DNA from: Bradyrhizobium sp. CCBAU 53340
GTDB taxonomy: Bacteria; Pseudomonadota; Alphaproteobacteria; Rhizobiales; Xanthobacteraceae
NCBI RefSeq assembly: GCF_015291645.1
Contig: NZ_CP030055.1
Coordinates: forward strand, 1,426,001-1,490,000
Length of the DNA: 64,000 nucleotides
Direction: 5' to 3'
The notes under the pieces are model-generated. The model made no database searches, was not told the DNA's origin, and saw only the letters and a program-made list of their open reading frames with translations. The position numbers and the translations under genes were made by a program. This document shows positions 56,425 through 64,000 of the stretch, in pieces. Every line of letters starts with the position of its first letter. The stretch's first letter is position 1.

Positions 56425-56473
56425 GCTATTGCATTACGATCATAATAATACATTATGACCATAATTCAATAGC
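56425..56473. promoter_or_regulatory. 49-bp imperfect palindrome, probable TetR operator
   Basis: Outer arms GCTATTG and CAATAGC are exact inverses; inner arms ATTACGATCATAAT and ATTATGACCATAAT pair with few mismatches (about 19 of 23 per arm). AT-rich compared with its surroundings and centred between the divergent tetR and MATE genes. Confidence 0.65.
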
Positions 56474-56510
56474 TGCCGCGGCAGCCTCGGAACAGAACAG
56501 GATCTCAGGA

Positions 56511-57953
56511 ATGTCAGTCGAGGACGTCGCCGCACCGCCTTTGTCGGCAATAGAGGCTCCGGCGCGCAGCGCGGCCGCGCCTCGTCCGGCAGCGACGTCC
56601 GCCGACCAGCGGCGCGCCGCGCTTCTGACCGCGCCGATCCTGCCGACGCTGCTCAGGCTCGCGGCGCCGACGGTGACGGTGCTGGTGGCGCAGACCGCGG
56701 TGAACGTCGCCGAAGCCTATTATGTCGGCTATCTCGGCACCGATGCGTTGGCGGGTGCCGCGCTGGTGTTCCCGATCTTCATGCTGATGACCATGATGTC
56801 GAATGGCGGGTTCGGCTCCGGCGTCGCCTCATCGGTGGCACGCGCAGTCGGCGCCGGTCGCCGCGACGATGCGGATGCGGCGCTATTCCACGCCATCGTG
56901 CTTGCGATCATTGCGGGCGGGCTGTTCACGCTTGGGGTGCACTTCGGCGGCACGGCGCTGTTCCGTACGCTAGGCGGCCGCGACGGCGCGCTCGATGCAG
57001 CCGTCACCTATTCCAGCTATCTGTTCGCCGGCGCCATTCCAGCGTGGATCGTCAACCTCCAGGCCGCGGCGCTGCGCGGCTCCGGCAACGTCAAGGTGCC
57101 GGCGCTGGTGACGCTGATCGGCGCCATCGTGACCATTCCCGTCTCGCCGCTGCTGATCTTCGGCTTCGGCCCCGTCCCAAGTCTCGGCATTGGCGGCGCC
57201 GGCATTGCTTTCGGCCTGTATTACGGCGCAGCGATGCTGTTCCTGCTGCGCCACATGTCTACAGGCGCGTCCGGCCTGAGGCTGCACATCGTGCCGCTGC
57301 GCGCAAAGATCTTCGGCGACATGCTCAAGGTCGGCATCCCCACCGCGTTCAATGCCGTGCTGACCAACCTCACCGTCATCCTCGTCACCGGCGCAGTCGG
57401 CCTGTTCGGCACCTCGGCGCTCGCCGGCTACGGCATCGCCTCGCGGCTCGACTACATCATGATCCCGCTGCTGTTCGGGATCAGCACGGCAACGCTGACC
57501 ATGGTCGGCGTCAACATGGGCGCGGGCCAGACCGCGCGGGCGCAGCGGATCGGCTGGGTCAGCGGCGCCGCCGGCATGATCATGACCGGCTCGATCGGGC
57601 TGCTGGTTGCGATCTTTCCGACCGCCTGGCTGCATCTATTCAGCCACGACGCCGGCGTCGTGAGCGAAGGCATGACTTACCTGCGCATCGTGGCGCCGGC
57701 CTATGCGGCGCTTGGGTTCGGCTTCGTCTCGTCGTTCGCAGTCCAGGGCACCGGCCGCGCGCTGGGCCCGCTTGCCGGCTCCATCGTGCGCATCCTGATC
57801 GCGGCTGGCGGCGGCTGGATCGCAGTCGCAAGCTTCGGGGCCGGAATGACCGGGCTCGCCACCATGGTCACCATATCGCTCGCCGCCTATGCGGCGATCT
57901 GCACGCTGATCATGCTGTCGCCGTCGACTTGGCGCGCCGAGCCGCGGGCCTGA
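56511..57953 (+). CDS. MATE family efflux transporter
   Basis: 480 residues, about 12 transmembrane helices, two MatE domains with the LAAPTVTVLVAQTAVNVAEAYYVGYLGTDALAGAALVFP opening and the second-half repeat LTNLTVILVTGAVGLFGTSALAGYGIASRLDYI. Cation-driven drug or toxin export is expected. An Ala/Pro-rich cytoplasmic N-terminus of about 40 residues precedes helix 1. Ends four bases before a convergent gene. Confidence 0.92.
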   Translation: MSVEDVAAPPLSAIEAPARSAAAPRPAATSADQRRAALLTAPILPTLLRLAAPTVTVLVAQTAVNVAEAYYVGYLGTDALAGAALVFPIFMLMTMMSNGGFGSGVASSVARAVGAGRRDDADAALFHAIVLAIIAGGLFTLGVHFGGTALFRTLGGRDGALDAAVTYSSYLFAGAIPAWIVNLQAAALRGSGNVKVPALVTLIGAIVTIPVSPLLIFGFGPVPSLGIGGAGIAFGLYYGAAMLFLLRHMSTGASGLRLHIVPLRAKIFGDMLKVGIPTAFNAVLTNLTVILVTGAVGLFGTSALAGYGIASRLDYIMIPLLFGISTATLTMVGVNMGAGQTARAQRIGWVSGAAGMIMTGSIGLLVAIFPTAWLHLFSHDAGVVSEGMTYLRIVAPAYAALGFGFVSSFAVQGTGRALGPLAGSIVRILIAAGGGWIAVASFGAGMTGLATMVTISLAAYAAICTLIMLSPSTWRAEPRA

Positions 57954-57957
57954 CTGA

Positions 57958-58344
57958 TCAGCGGATGCTGGTCACGCCCACGGCCAGAACAGACAGCAGC
58001 AGCACGTTGGTCAACAACTGCAACGCGGTTTTCGGCTGCGCCATCCAGCACGAGACCTTCTCGGCGAAGCCGAGATGAGCGTCGAGGAATACCGGCTCGG
58101 TGGTGTGCCGGAAGAAACGCGGGAACTTCGGCCCAAGCCACGGCACCGCCAGGCCGTGGAATATCGAGGCGATCGCGACGAAGATCGCGGCGCCATAGCG
58201 CTCGCCGACGATCTCGGAGGCGCCCATCAGCTTCACCGTGAGCACGGCGCCGGCATAGATCGGCAACCCCTGGCACAGCGCATAGAGCAGGAAACCTTCG
58301 AGCCGGTTCAGCGCGGCAAACTTTGGAGCGGCGAGGGCGGTCAT
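57958..58344 (-). CDS. Hypothetical membrane protein
   Basis: 128 residues from ATG 58344 (AAGGAG eight bases upstream). About three hydrophobic segments (near 15-40, 53-68 and 105-125), a GLAVPWLGPKFPRFF loop and an LGFAEKVSCWMAQPKTALQL segment. I do not recognise the family. It is convergent with the MATE gene and divergent from an NlpA-type binding protein. Confidence 0.65.
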   Translation of the reverse strand: MTALAAPKFAALNRLEGFLLYALCQGLPIYAGAVLTVKLMGASEIVGERYGAAIFVAIASIFHGLAVPWLGPKFPRFFRHTTEPVFLDAHLGFAEKVSCWMAQPKTALQLLTNVLLLSVLAVGVTSIR

Positions 58345-58568
58345 GGCGGATCTCCTTGGGTCTGTTGCCGCCATTCTCGCGTTCCCGGTCCGCGCGCGCC
58401 GTGATACATCTCACGCTGGCCGCCAAAGCCGTTCGTTTCGCGTTTGGTAGCGCTGAGAGAAACGTTGCCCGCCGCCGGCGGCAAATATGAATTTCCATTT
58501 CATTGATTTCGTCCGGCGGAGAAGCGAATACGGTTCCAATTGTTGTCGCTGAGTCCATGGAGACCAAG

Positions 58569-59351
58569 ATGTCGTTTCGTCCCGCCCTGATCCTCGCAAC
58601 CGTGCTCGCCGCCTGGTCGGCCGCAGCGAGCGCCGAGACCATCAAGATCGGCGTGACGCCGGGTCCGCATGCGCAGATTCTGGAGGCCGTGAAGCCGATC
58701 GCCGCCAAGCAGGGCCTCGACATCCACCTCATCGAATTCTCGGACTACGTGGTGCCGAATGCGGCGCTCGATGCCGGCGAGATCCAGGCCAATTCGTTTC
58801 AGAATCAGCCTTACCTGGACAACCAGAAGGCCGACCGCGGCTACAAGATCGAGTCGGTCGCGCTTACCGTGAATTTTCCGATCGGCGTCTATTCGAAGAA
58901 GCACAAGGCCTTCGCCGACATTCCCGAGGGCGGCAAGGTCTCGATCCCCAACGATCCGACCAATGGCGGCCGCGTCCTGCTGCTGCTGCGCGACAAGGGC
59001 GTGATCAAGCTGAAGGACGGCGTCGGCTTCAAGCCGACCGTGCTCGACATCAGCGAGAATCCGAAGAAGCTGAAATTCATCGAGGTCGATGCTGCGCAGG
59101 CGCCGCGCGCGCTCGACGACGTCGACGCAGCCGCGATCAACACCAATTATGCAACCCAGGCAGGCCTCGATCCGGTCAAGGATCCGATCCTGCGCGAGGA
59201 CCCCAAGGGCCCCTACGTGAACCTGATCGCGGTGCGCAGCGCCGACAAGGACAAGCCCTGGGTCAAGACCCTGGTCGACAGCTACCACACGCCCGAGGTG
59301 AAGGAGTTCGTCCTCACCAAGTTCAAGGGCGCGGTGCTGCCGAGCTGGTAG
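58569..59351 (+). CDS. NlpA/MetQ-type ABC substrate-binding protein
   Basis: 260 residues from ATG 58569 (GGAG six bases before), signal peptide to about residue 20, then ETIKIGVTPGPHAQILEAVKPIAAKQGLDIHLIEFSDYVVPNAALDAGEI, a typical MetQ start; NSFQNQPYLDNQ and AAINTNYATQAGL follow. No lipobox Cys. Binds methionine or a related compound in known cases. No MetN or MetI gene is beside it. Confidence 0.9.
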   Translation: MSFRPALILATVLAAWSAAASAETIKIGVTPGPHAQILEAVKPIAAKQGLDIHLIEFSDYVVPNAALDAGEIQANSFQNQPYLDNQKADRGYKIESVALTVNFPIGVYSKKHKAFADIPEGGKVSIPNDPTNGGRVLLLLRDKGVIKLKDGVGFKPTVLDISENPKKLKFIEVDAAQAPRALDDVDAAAINTNYATQAGLDPVKDPILREDPKGPYVNLIAVRSADKDKPWVKTLVDSYHTPEVKEFVLTKFKGAVLPSW

Positions 59352-59477
59352 GCAGCCTGCCCAGCCAAAGTTCTGCGTGGGAGACCGATCCCGGCGGGCA
59401 GCCTTGCACATTGCCCGCTTGTCTCCAGCTTCAGCAACCGACATCATCGGGGCCCATCCTCGCCCGACAGGGGTCGT

Positions 59478-60512
59478 ATGAAACGCCTTGCAAATCTGAA
59501 ACGCCTGGGATTCTTCACGCGCCTGCTCGATGAGGCCCCGCCGGCCGAGCGCTACCGCAATGCCGCCGAGCAGATCGTGCGCGCCGAGAAGGCCGGCCTC
59601 GATTCGGCGTGGATCGCGCAGCACCACTTTCACGAGCGCGAGGGCGGCCTGCCGTCGCCCTTCGCCTTCCTCGGCTATGTCGCGGCCCAGACCTCGCGCA
59701 TCCGCCTCGGCACCGGCATTGTCACTCTGCCGCTGGAGAGCGCGGTGCGGGTGGCGGAGGACGCAGCTGTGCTCGATCTGCTCTGCAACGGCCGGTTCGA
59801 GCTCGGCGTCGGCACTGGCGGCAATCCGTCGGCCTTCGCTGCCTTCGGCCTTGACGGCACCCAGCGCAACGAGATCTTTGCGCGCAATCTGGAGGTGGTC
59901 CGCAAGGCGCTGACCGGCAGGCCGCTCGAGGGCGGCGACACGCTCTACCCGCAGCGGCCGCAGCTGGACAAGCGGATCTGGCAGGCGACCTTTTCGGTGG
60001 CGGGCGGCGCCCGCGCCGGCAAGGCCGGCGACGGTCTCTTGCTCTCGCGCACCCAGCCGCGGGCCAAGGACGCGCCAAACGCGACACTGGCCGAAATCCA
60101 GAACCCGATCATCGATGCTTATCTCGCCGCGCTGCCGCCGGGCGCCGAGCCTCGCATCATGGCCTCGCGCAGCGTGTTTGTCGCCGACGATCATCGCGAA
60201 GCGATACGGCTTGCCGATATCGGGCTGCGGCGCGCGCTGCCGCAATTCATGAAGAGCGGGCACCTTCCCCCGGGCGAGACGCTGGAGCAGATGATCACGG
60301 CGTTCGACACCCATGTCGGCGGCGCTGACGAAGTGATCGCCTCGCTGCGCACGGATGCGACGCTGGAGCGGATCACTGATCTGGTGTTCCAGGTCCATTC
60401 GGTGGATGCGCCGCACCCCTTTGTGCTGCGCTCGATCGAGCTGGTGGCGGACAAGGTCGCGCCGGCGCTGGGCTGGGCCCGGACGGCGCCCGAAGTGGCC
60501 CTCGCGGGCTAG
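59478..60512 (+). CDS. LLM-class flavin-dependent oxidoreductase
   Basis: 344 residues, luciferase-like barrel: RLGFFTRLLDEAPPAERYRNAAEQIVRAEKAGLDSAWIAQHHFHE, RLGTGIVTLPLESAVRVAEDAAVLDLLCNGRFELGVGTGG, VFQVHSVDAPHPFVLRSIELVADKV. Often found next to carboxymuconolactone decarboxylase domain genes, as here. Reduced flavin must come from elsewhere; the substrate may be a sulfur- or nitrogen-containing compound but this is inference. Thirty bases before the next gene. Confidence 0.88.
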   Translation: MKRLANLKRLGFFTRLLDEAPPAERYRNAAEQIVRAEKAGLDSAWIAQHHFHEREGGLPSPFAFLGYVAAQTSRIRLGTGIVTLPLESAVRVAEDAAVLDLLCNGRFELGVGTGGNPSAFAAFGLDGTQRNEIFARNLEVVRKALTGRPLEGGDTLYPQRPQLDKRIWQATFSVAGGARAGKAGDGLLLSRTQPRAKDAPNATLAEIQNPIIDAYLAALPPGAEPRIMASRSVFVADDHREAIRLADIGLRRALPQFMKSGHLPPGETLEQMITAFDTHVGGADEVIASLRTDATLERITDLVFQVHSVDAPHPFVLRSIELVADKVAPALGWARTAPEVALAG

Positions 60513-60541
60513 TCGGGATTTGATGGATTGCACGAGGCATT

Positions 60542-61144
60542 ATGATGAGTACGCCTGACATCATCGACACGCTTGCCGGCATCAAGCCGGGATCGGCGCT
60601 GGACGCCATTCGCGGAAAGCGCCTGCAAGCGCGCGAAAACGCGGAGAAGAGCTATCTCTCGCTGTTCGAGCCGATCGATGCCGGTGATTTTTCGCTGCTC
60701 GAACGCGCGGCAGTCGCGGCCTTCGTGATCGGGCTCCATGGCGAGTCCCCCGTTGCGGCCTTCTATCGCGACAAGCTTGCCGCGACCGCCGGCGGCGCGG
60801 TTCTGGTTAAGGCGATCGACGCCGAGATCGCGCGGGGCAAGACTTCGGGCCCCTATGGCTCGTTTCCGGCAGGCCCGCTGTCGGTCGAGAATACGGCAGG
60901 CCTGATTTATCGCGTGGACGCGGCGGGCAAGTCAGCCCTTGGTCCTCGCCTCGTTGCGGCGCTCGAGCATGCGCATCTTCTGGTGTTCCGGCCGCGTGAT
61001 GCGGCATCCAGCGACGTGAAGGCGCTGCTCGGCGCCGGCTGGTCGACCACGGGCATCGTCACCTTCTCCCAACTCGTCGCGTTCCTGTCGTTCCAGGTGC
61101 GGGTCGTCAGCGGCTTGCGCACGCTTGCCGCCGCGACCGCATAA
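60542..61144 (+). CDS. CMD domain protein (Avi_7170-like)
   Basis: 200 residues; recognised from memory as the carboxymuconolactone decarboxylase-domain subfamily that travels with an LLM oxidoreductase. Pattern DIIDTLAGIKPGSALDAIRGKR and LLERAAVAAFVIGLHGESPVAAFYRDKL; no CxxC motif is present, so peroxidase chemistry is unlikely. Forms a pair with the next gene, 15 bases away. Confidence 0.75.
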   Translation: MMSTPDIIDTLAGIKPGSALDAIRGKRLQARENAEKSYLSLFEPIDAGDFSLLERAAVAAFVIGLHGESPVAAFYRDKLAATAGGAVLVKAIDAEIARGKTSGPYGSFPAGPLSVENTAGLIYRVDAAGKSALGPRLVAALEHAHLLVFRPRDAASSDVKALLGAGWSTTGIVTFSQLVAFLSFQVRVVSGLRTLAAATA

Positions 61145-61159
61145 GAGGAGGCCGCCATC

Positions 61160-61738
61160 ATGAGCGCAACCGTCAATCCGCCCGTCGTCTTCACCCAGGA
61201 TGAGCTCGGCTGGGTCTCCTGGATCGAGCCGCTGCCCGAGGCCGAGCTGACCGAGCGGCATTTCAATGGGCTGGTCGAGCGCGCCCGCGCCAAGTCGGAA
61301 TATTTCCGCCTGCTGGTGCGCGACCCCGAGGTGCTGGAGGCCCGCACCAAGACCGACAAGGACATCTTCTATAACGTCGCCGACGGCCTCCCGCGCGCCG
61401 AGCGCGAACTCGCCGCGGCTGCGACCTCCCGCTACAATGGCTGCATCTATTGCGCCTCGGTGCATGCGCGCTTTGCCAGCACCTATTCCAAGCGCCGCGA
61501 GGATGTGCAGAAGCTGCTCGATGAAGGCGTCAAGGCCGATCTCGGCGAACGCTGGAACGCCGTGGTCAAGGCCTCGGTCGCGCTGGCATCGACGCCAATC
61601 GCGTTCGGCCCGGACAATATTAAGGAGCTGCGCCGCGCGGGCCTCGACGACGCCGAGATCGTCGACGTCATCAACGGCGCCTCGTTCTTCAACTGGGCGA
61701 ACCGGCTGATGCTGTCGCTCGGTGAGCCCTCGAAATAG
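61160..61738 (+). CDS. Alkylhydroperoxidase domain protein (AhpD-like, Avi_7169-like)
   Basis: 192 residues with active-site NGCIYCASVHARF: Cys95, Cys98 and His102, the AhpD/CMD redox pattern. The N-terminal half has VFTQDELGWVSWIEPLPEAELTERHFNGLVERAR. Strong GAGGAGG upstream. Together with the neighbouring CMD protein and LLM oxidoreductase it forms a compact module; redox partner for peroxide removal or a specific enzyme are both possible. Confidence 0.8.
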   Translation: MSATVNPPVVFTQDELGWVSWIEPLPEAELTERHFNGLVERARAKSEYFRLLVRDPEVLEARTKTDKDIFYNVADGLPRAERELAAAATSRYNGCIYCASVHARFASTYSKRREDVQKLLDEGVKADLGERWNAVVKASVALASTPIAFGPDNIKELRRAGLDDAEIVDVINGASFFNWANRLMLSLGEPSK

Positions 61739-61799
61739 GCGGTCTCACCGGCACAAAACTTGCTGCTTGTTATCAACACCTGAGTGGATGGAGCCGTGC

Positions 61800-62951
61800 A
61801 TGAGCAACATCAATCGCCGAATCCTGGTCAAGGGCTCGCTCGCCATGATGGCGGGCGCGGCCTTCTCCCGCAGCGCCTTCGCCGACGCCGATCCGATCAT
61901 GCTCGGCGTCAGCGGTCCGCTCACGGGGCCGAACGCACAATATGGCACGCAATGGAAGCAGGGCTTTGATCTCGCGCTCGACGAGATCACGGCCGCGGGC
62001 GGCATCAACGGCCGCAAGCTCGCCTATCAATTCGAGGACAGCCAGAGCGACCCGCGGCAATCGGTCGCGATCGCGCAGAAATTCGTCTCCGATCCCAAGA
62101 TCGTGCTGGAGCTCGGCGACTTCTCCAGCCCCGCGTCGATGGCGGCCTCGCCGATCTATCAGCGCGGCGGCCTCGTGCAGTTCGGCTTCACCAATTCGCA
62201 TCCCGACTTCACCAAGGGCGGCGACTTCATGTGGAGCACCTCGGTCAGCCAGGCCGACGAGCAACCGCTGCTGGCGCGCTATGCGGTGAAGAAGCTCGGC
62301 CTGAAGAAGCTTGCGGTGCTGCATCTCAACACCGATTGGGGCCGCACCAGCCGCGACTATTTCAACAGCGCCGCCAAGGAATATGGCGCGGAGATCGTCG
62401 TCACCGAAGGCTATATCGCCGAGGAGCGCGACTTCCGCTCCACGCTGGTGCGGGTGCGCGACGCCAATCCGGATGGCCTAGTCCTGATCTCCTATTATTC
62501 CGACGGTGCGCTGATCGCGCGCCAGGCGCGGCAGGTCGGGCTCAAGCAGGTGATCTGCGCCGCGAGCTCGGTCTATTCGCCGAAGTTCATCGAGCTTGGT
62601 GGTGATGCCGTCGAGGACGTCCATGTCGGCACGCGCTACTTTCCGGAAGATCCGCGGCCCGAGGTGCAGAACTTCATCGCCGGCTTCAAGAAGAAGTATA
62701 ACGGACAGGAGCCGGATGCTTTCAACGCCTACGCCTACGACGCCATGAACATGGCCGCGGCCGTGCTGAAGATCGGTGGCACCGATCGCAAGGCGATCCG
62801 CGATGCCTTCGCCAAGGTGAAGGATGTCCCGAGCGTGATCTTCGGCACCGCGACGTTCGACGTCGCCACCCGCCGCGTCAAGGGTGCGATGAACGCCGAA
62901 CTCGTCGTGCGCAACGGTCGCTTCGCGGTGTGGGACGGCAAGCCCACCTGA
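61800..62951 (+). CDS. Branched-chain amino acid type ABC substrate-binding protein
   Basis: 383 residues, LivK-type type I periplasmic binding protein. Signal MSNINRRILVKGSLAMMAGA with a twin-arginine look, then ADPIMLGVSGPLTGPNAQYGTQWKQGFDLALDEITAAGGINGRKL and FEDSQSDPRQSVAIAQKFV. Start 61800 has GGAG before it. The ligand may be an aromatic, amide or other compound; such proteins in Bradyrhizobium bind widely. Confidence 0.9.
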   Translation: MSNINRRILVKGSLAMMAGAAFSRSAFADADPIMLGVSGPLTGPNAQYGTQWKQGFDLALDEITAAGGINGRKLAYQFEDSQSDPRQSVAIAQKFVSDPKIVLELGDFSSPASMAASPIYQRGGLVQFGFTNSHPDFTKGGDFMWSTSVSQADEQPLLARYAVKKLGLKKLAVLHLNTDWGRTSRDYFNSAAKEYGAEIVVTEGYIAEERDFRSTLVRVRDANPDGLVLISYYSDGALIARQARQVGLKQVICAASSVYSPKFIELGGDAVEDVHVGTRYFPEDPRPEVQNFIAGFKKKYNGQEPDAFNAYAYDAMNMAAAVLKIGGTDRKAIRDAFAKVKDVPSVIFGTATFDVATRRVKGAMNAELVVRNGRFAVWDGKPT

Positions 62952-63004
62952 TCTCTTGGCCGGGAGCTCTCGCTCCGGCCGTCTCCCTTCATTAGGAACC
63001 TTGT

Positions 63005-64000
63005 GTGTCTTCCTGGCTCGACTACACCATCAACGGGCTGATCGTCGGTAACGTCTACGCCCTCGTTGCAGTCGGGCTCGCGCTGATCTTCGGCGTTAGC
63101 CGGCTGATCAACTTTGCGCAGGGTTCGATCTACCTCGTCGGCGCCTATATCGGCTGGGTCGCGGTGGTGCAGCTGCATACGCCGCTGCCGCTCACCATCA
63201 TCTTCGTTGCGGTGGTGGCGGCACTGGTCGGGCTGATCATCGAGCGGTTCGGCTTGCGGCCGCTGCAGAACTCCGTGCGCATCGCGCCGCTGCTGGCGAC
63301 GATCGGCATCAGCTTCGTGCTCGACCAGCTGGTGATGCTGACCTTCTCGCCCAATCCGCGCGCGCTGCCGAGCCAGCTGCCTGACGTCCGCTACCAAATC
63401 GGCGGCGGCACCATCGGCCCGCTGGATCTCTTGATCGCCGGCGTCGGCATTTCCAGCGCGCTGCTGCTGTTCGTGTTCCTGCGCTATACCAAGCTCGGCT
63501 GGGCGGTGCGCGCCGCCTCGCAGGACCGCGACGCCGCGATGCAGATGGGTGTCGATGTCAACCGCGTCAATCAGGCGGTGTTCGGCATCGCGGCCGCGCT
63601 CGGTGGTGTCTCCGGCATGCTGGTCGGCATGTACTACAACCAGATCGACACCGCGATGAGCCTGCAGGCGACGCTGAAGGGCGTCGTCGCCGAGGTCGTC
63701 GGCGGTGCCGGCAATGTGCCCGGCGCTGTCATCGGCAGCATGCTGCTTGGCCTCGTCGAGAGCTACGGCGTCGCCGTATTCGGCACCAGCTACCGCAACC
63801 TGTTCGCCTTCCTGCTGCTGGTGGTCGTGCTGGTGCTGCGGCCGAACGGGCTGTTTGCCAGCGCCCGGCAGGCGCCGCCGGAGCCGCTCACCGGCACCTT
63901 CATTGCGCCGAGCCGCCCGGTGCGCATTCCGCGCTGGGCCCTGGCTGTCGCGGTCGCCGCGTTCGCGATCCTGCCGCTGCTGCCGGTGTCGTTCTACGTG
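63005..64000 (+). CDS. LivH-LivM type fused ABC permease (5' part, runs off right edge)
   Basis: 332 codons in frame to base 64000. GTG 63005 ([30 protein letters not shown]) with AGGAA upstream. Residues 1-295 are a complete LivH permease: [70 protein letters not shown]. The frame then goes on through a linker into a new hydrophobic stretch ([20 protein letters not shown]) like the first helix of LivM, so the two permeases are probably fused. Confidence 0.85.
   Translation, partial: MSSWLDYTINGLIVGNVYALVAVGLALIFGVSRLINFAQGSIYLVGAYIGWVAVVQLHTPLPLTIIFVAVVAALVGLIIERFGLRPLQNSVRIAPLLATIGISFVLDQLVMLTFSPNPRALPSQLPDVRYQIGGGTIGPLDLLIAGVGISSALLLFVFLRYTKLGWAVRAASQDRDAAMQMGVDVNRVNQAVFGIAAALGGVSGMLVGMYYNQIDTAMSLQATLKGVVAEVVGGAGNVPGAVIGSMLLGLVESYGVAVFGTSYRNLFAFLLLVVVLVLRPNGLFASARQAPPEPLTGTFIAPSRPVRIPRWALAVAVAAFAILPLLPVSFYV

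Overview
The window looks like chromosome of a Bradyrhizobium-type alphaproteobacterium (Rhizobiales). The signs are high GC with strongly GC-ending codons, a FixK2-type box before the nap genes, CtrA/SciP/FlbD flagellar control, a phosphatidylethanolamine N-methyltransferase, an S21 protein with a long basic tail, and several palindromic intergenic repeats of the kind I associate with Bradyrhizobium. Assignment rests on protein character only; no database was searched.

Layout. 1-921: the 3' part of a RecD2/Dda-like helicase leaves the left edge. 1175-8082: a periplasmic nitrate reductase operon, napFDAGHBC plus a DUF2478 gene, behind a FixK-type box and a strong leader hairpin. 8191-17703: single genes, namely an LLM flavin oxidoreductase, a LuxR regulator, rpsU, a cold-shock gene with structured leader and terminator, four small unknown genes, an alpha/beta hydrolase, a P450, a flavin reductase, a 51-residue membrane protein and an M20 peptidase. 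17912-26212: flagellar genes on the minus strand (fliF-fliG-fliH-fliN-flbD, sciP, and fliK-flgD) with CtrA-like sites. 26562-29129: mnmA, a phospholipid methyltransferase, a secreted Pro-rich protein and tRNA-Met(CAU).

29341-48197 is a catabolic block next to the tRNA: an Lrp-type regulator divergent from a branched-chain 2-oxoacid dehydrogenase operon (small ACT-like protein, E1alpha, E1beta, E2, E3, then aldehyde dehydrogenase); a GntR regulator with an SDR and a beta-decarboxylating dehydrogenase; and, divergent from GntR, a sulfatase-like hydrolase with a complete Dpp-type peptide ABC transporter and an amidase. Two near-identical 20-bp repeats in the gntR/sulfatase interval are the likely operator. 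The block probably imports an amide- or ester-linked compound, cleaves it and oxidises the resulting acids; the substrate is not evident.

48367-58344: DHA2 transporter, ECF sigma factor with SnoaL tail and a small partner, orphan peptide-binding protein, BisC-type molybdoenzyme, and a TetR/MATE pair around a 49-bp palindrome. 58569-64000: NlpA/MetQ-type binding protein, LLM oxidoreductase, two carboxymuconolactone decarboxylase/AhpD-like proteins, and a branched-chain amino acid type ABC system whose permease (LivH fused to the start of LivM) leaves the right edge. No CRISPR array, insertion sequence, rRNA or phage gene was seen.
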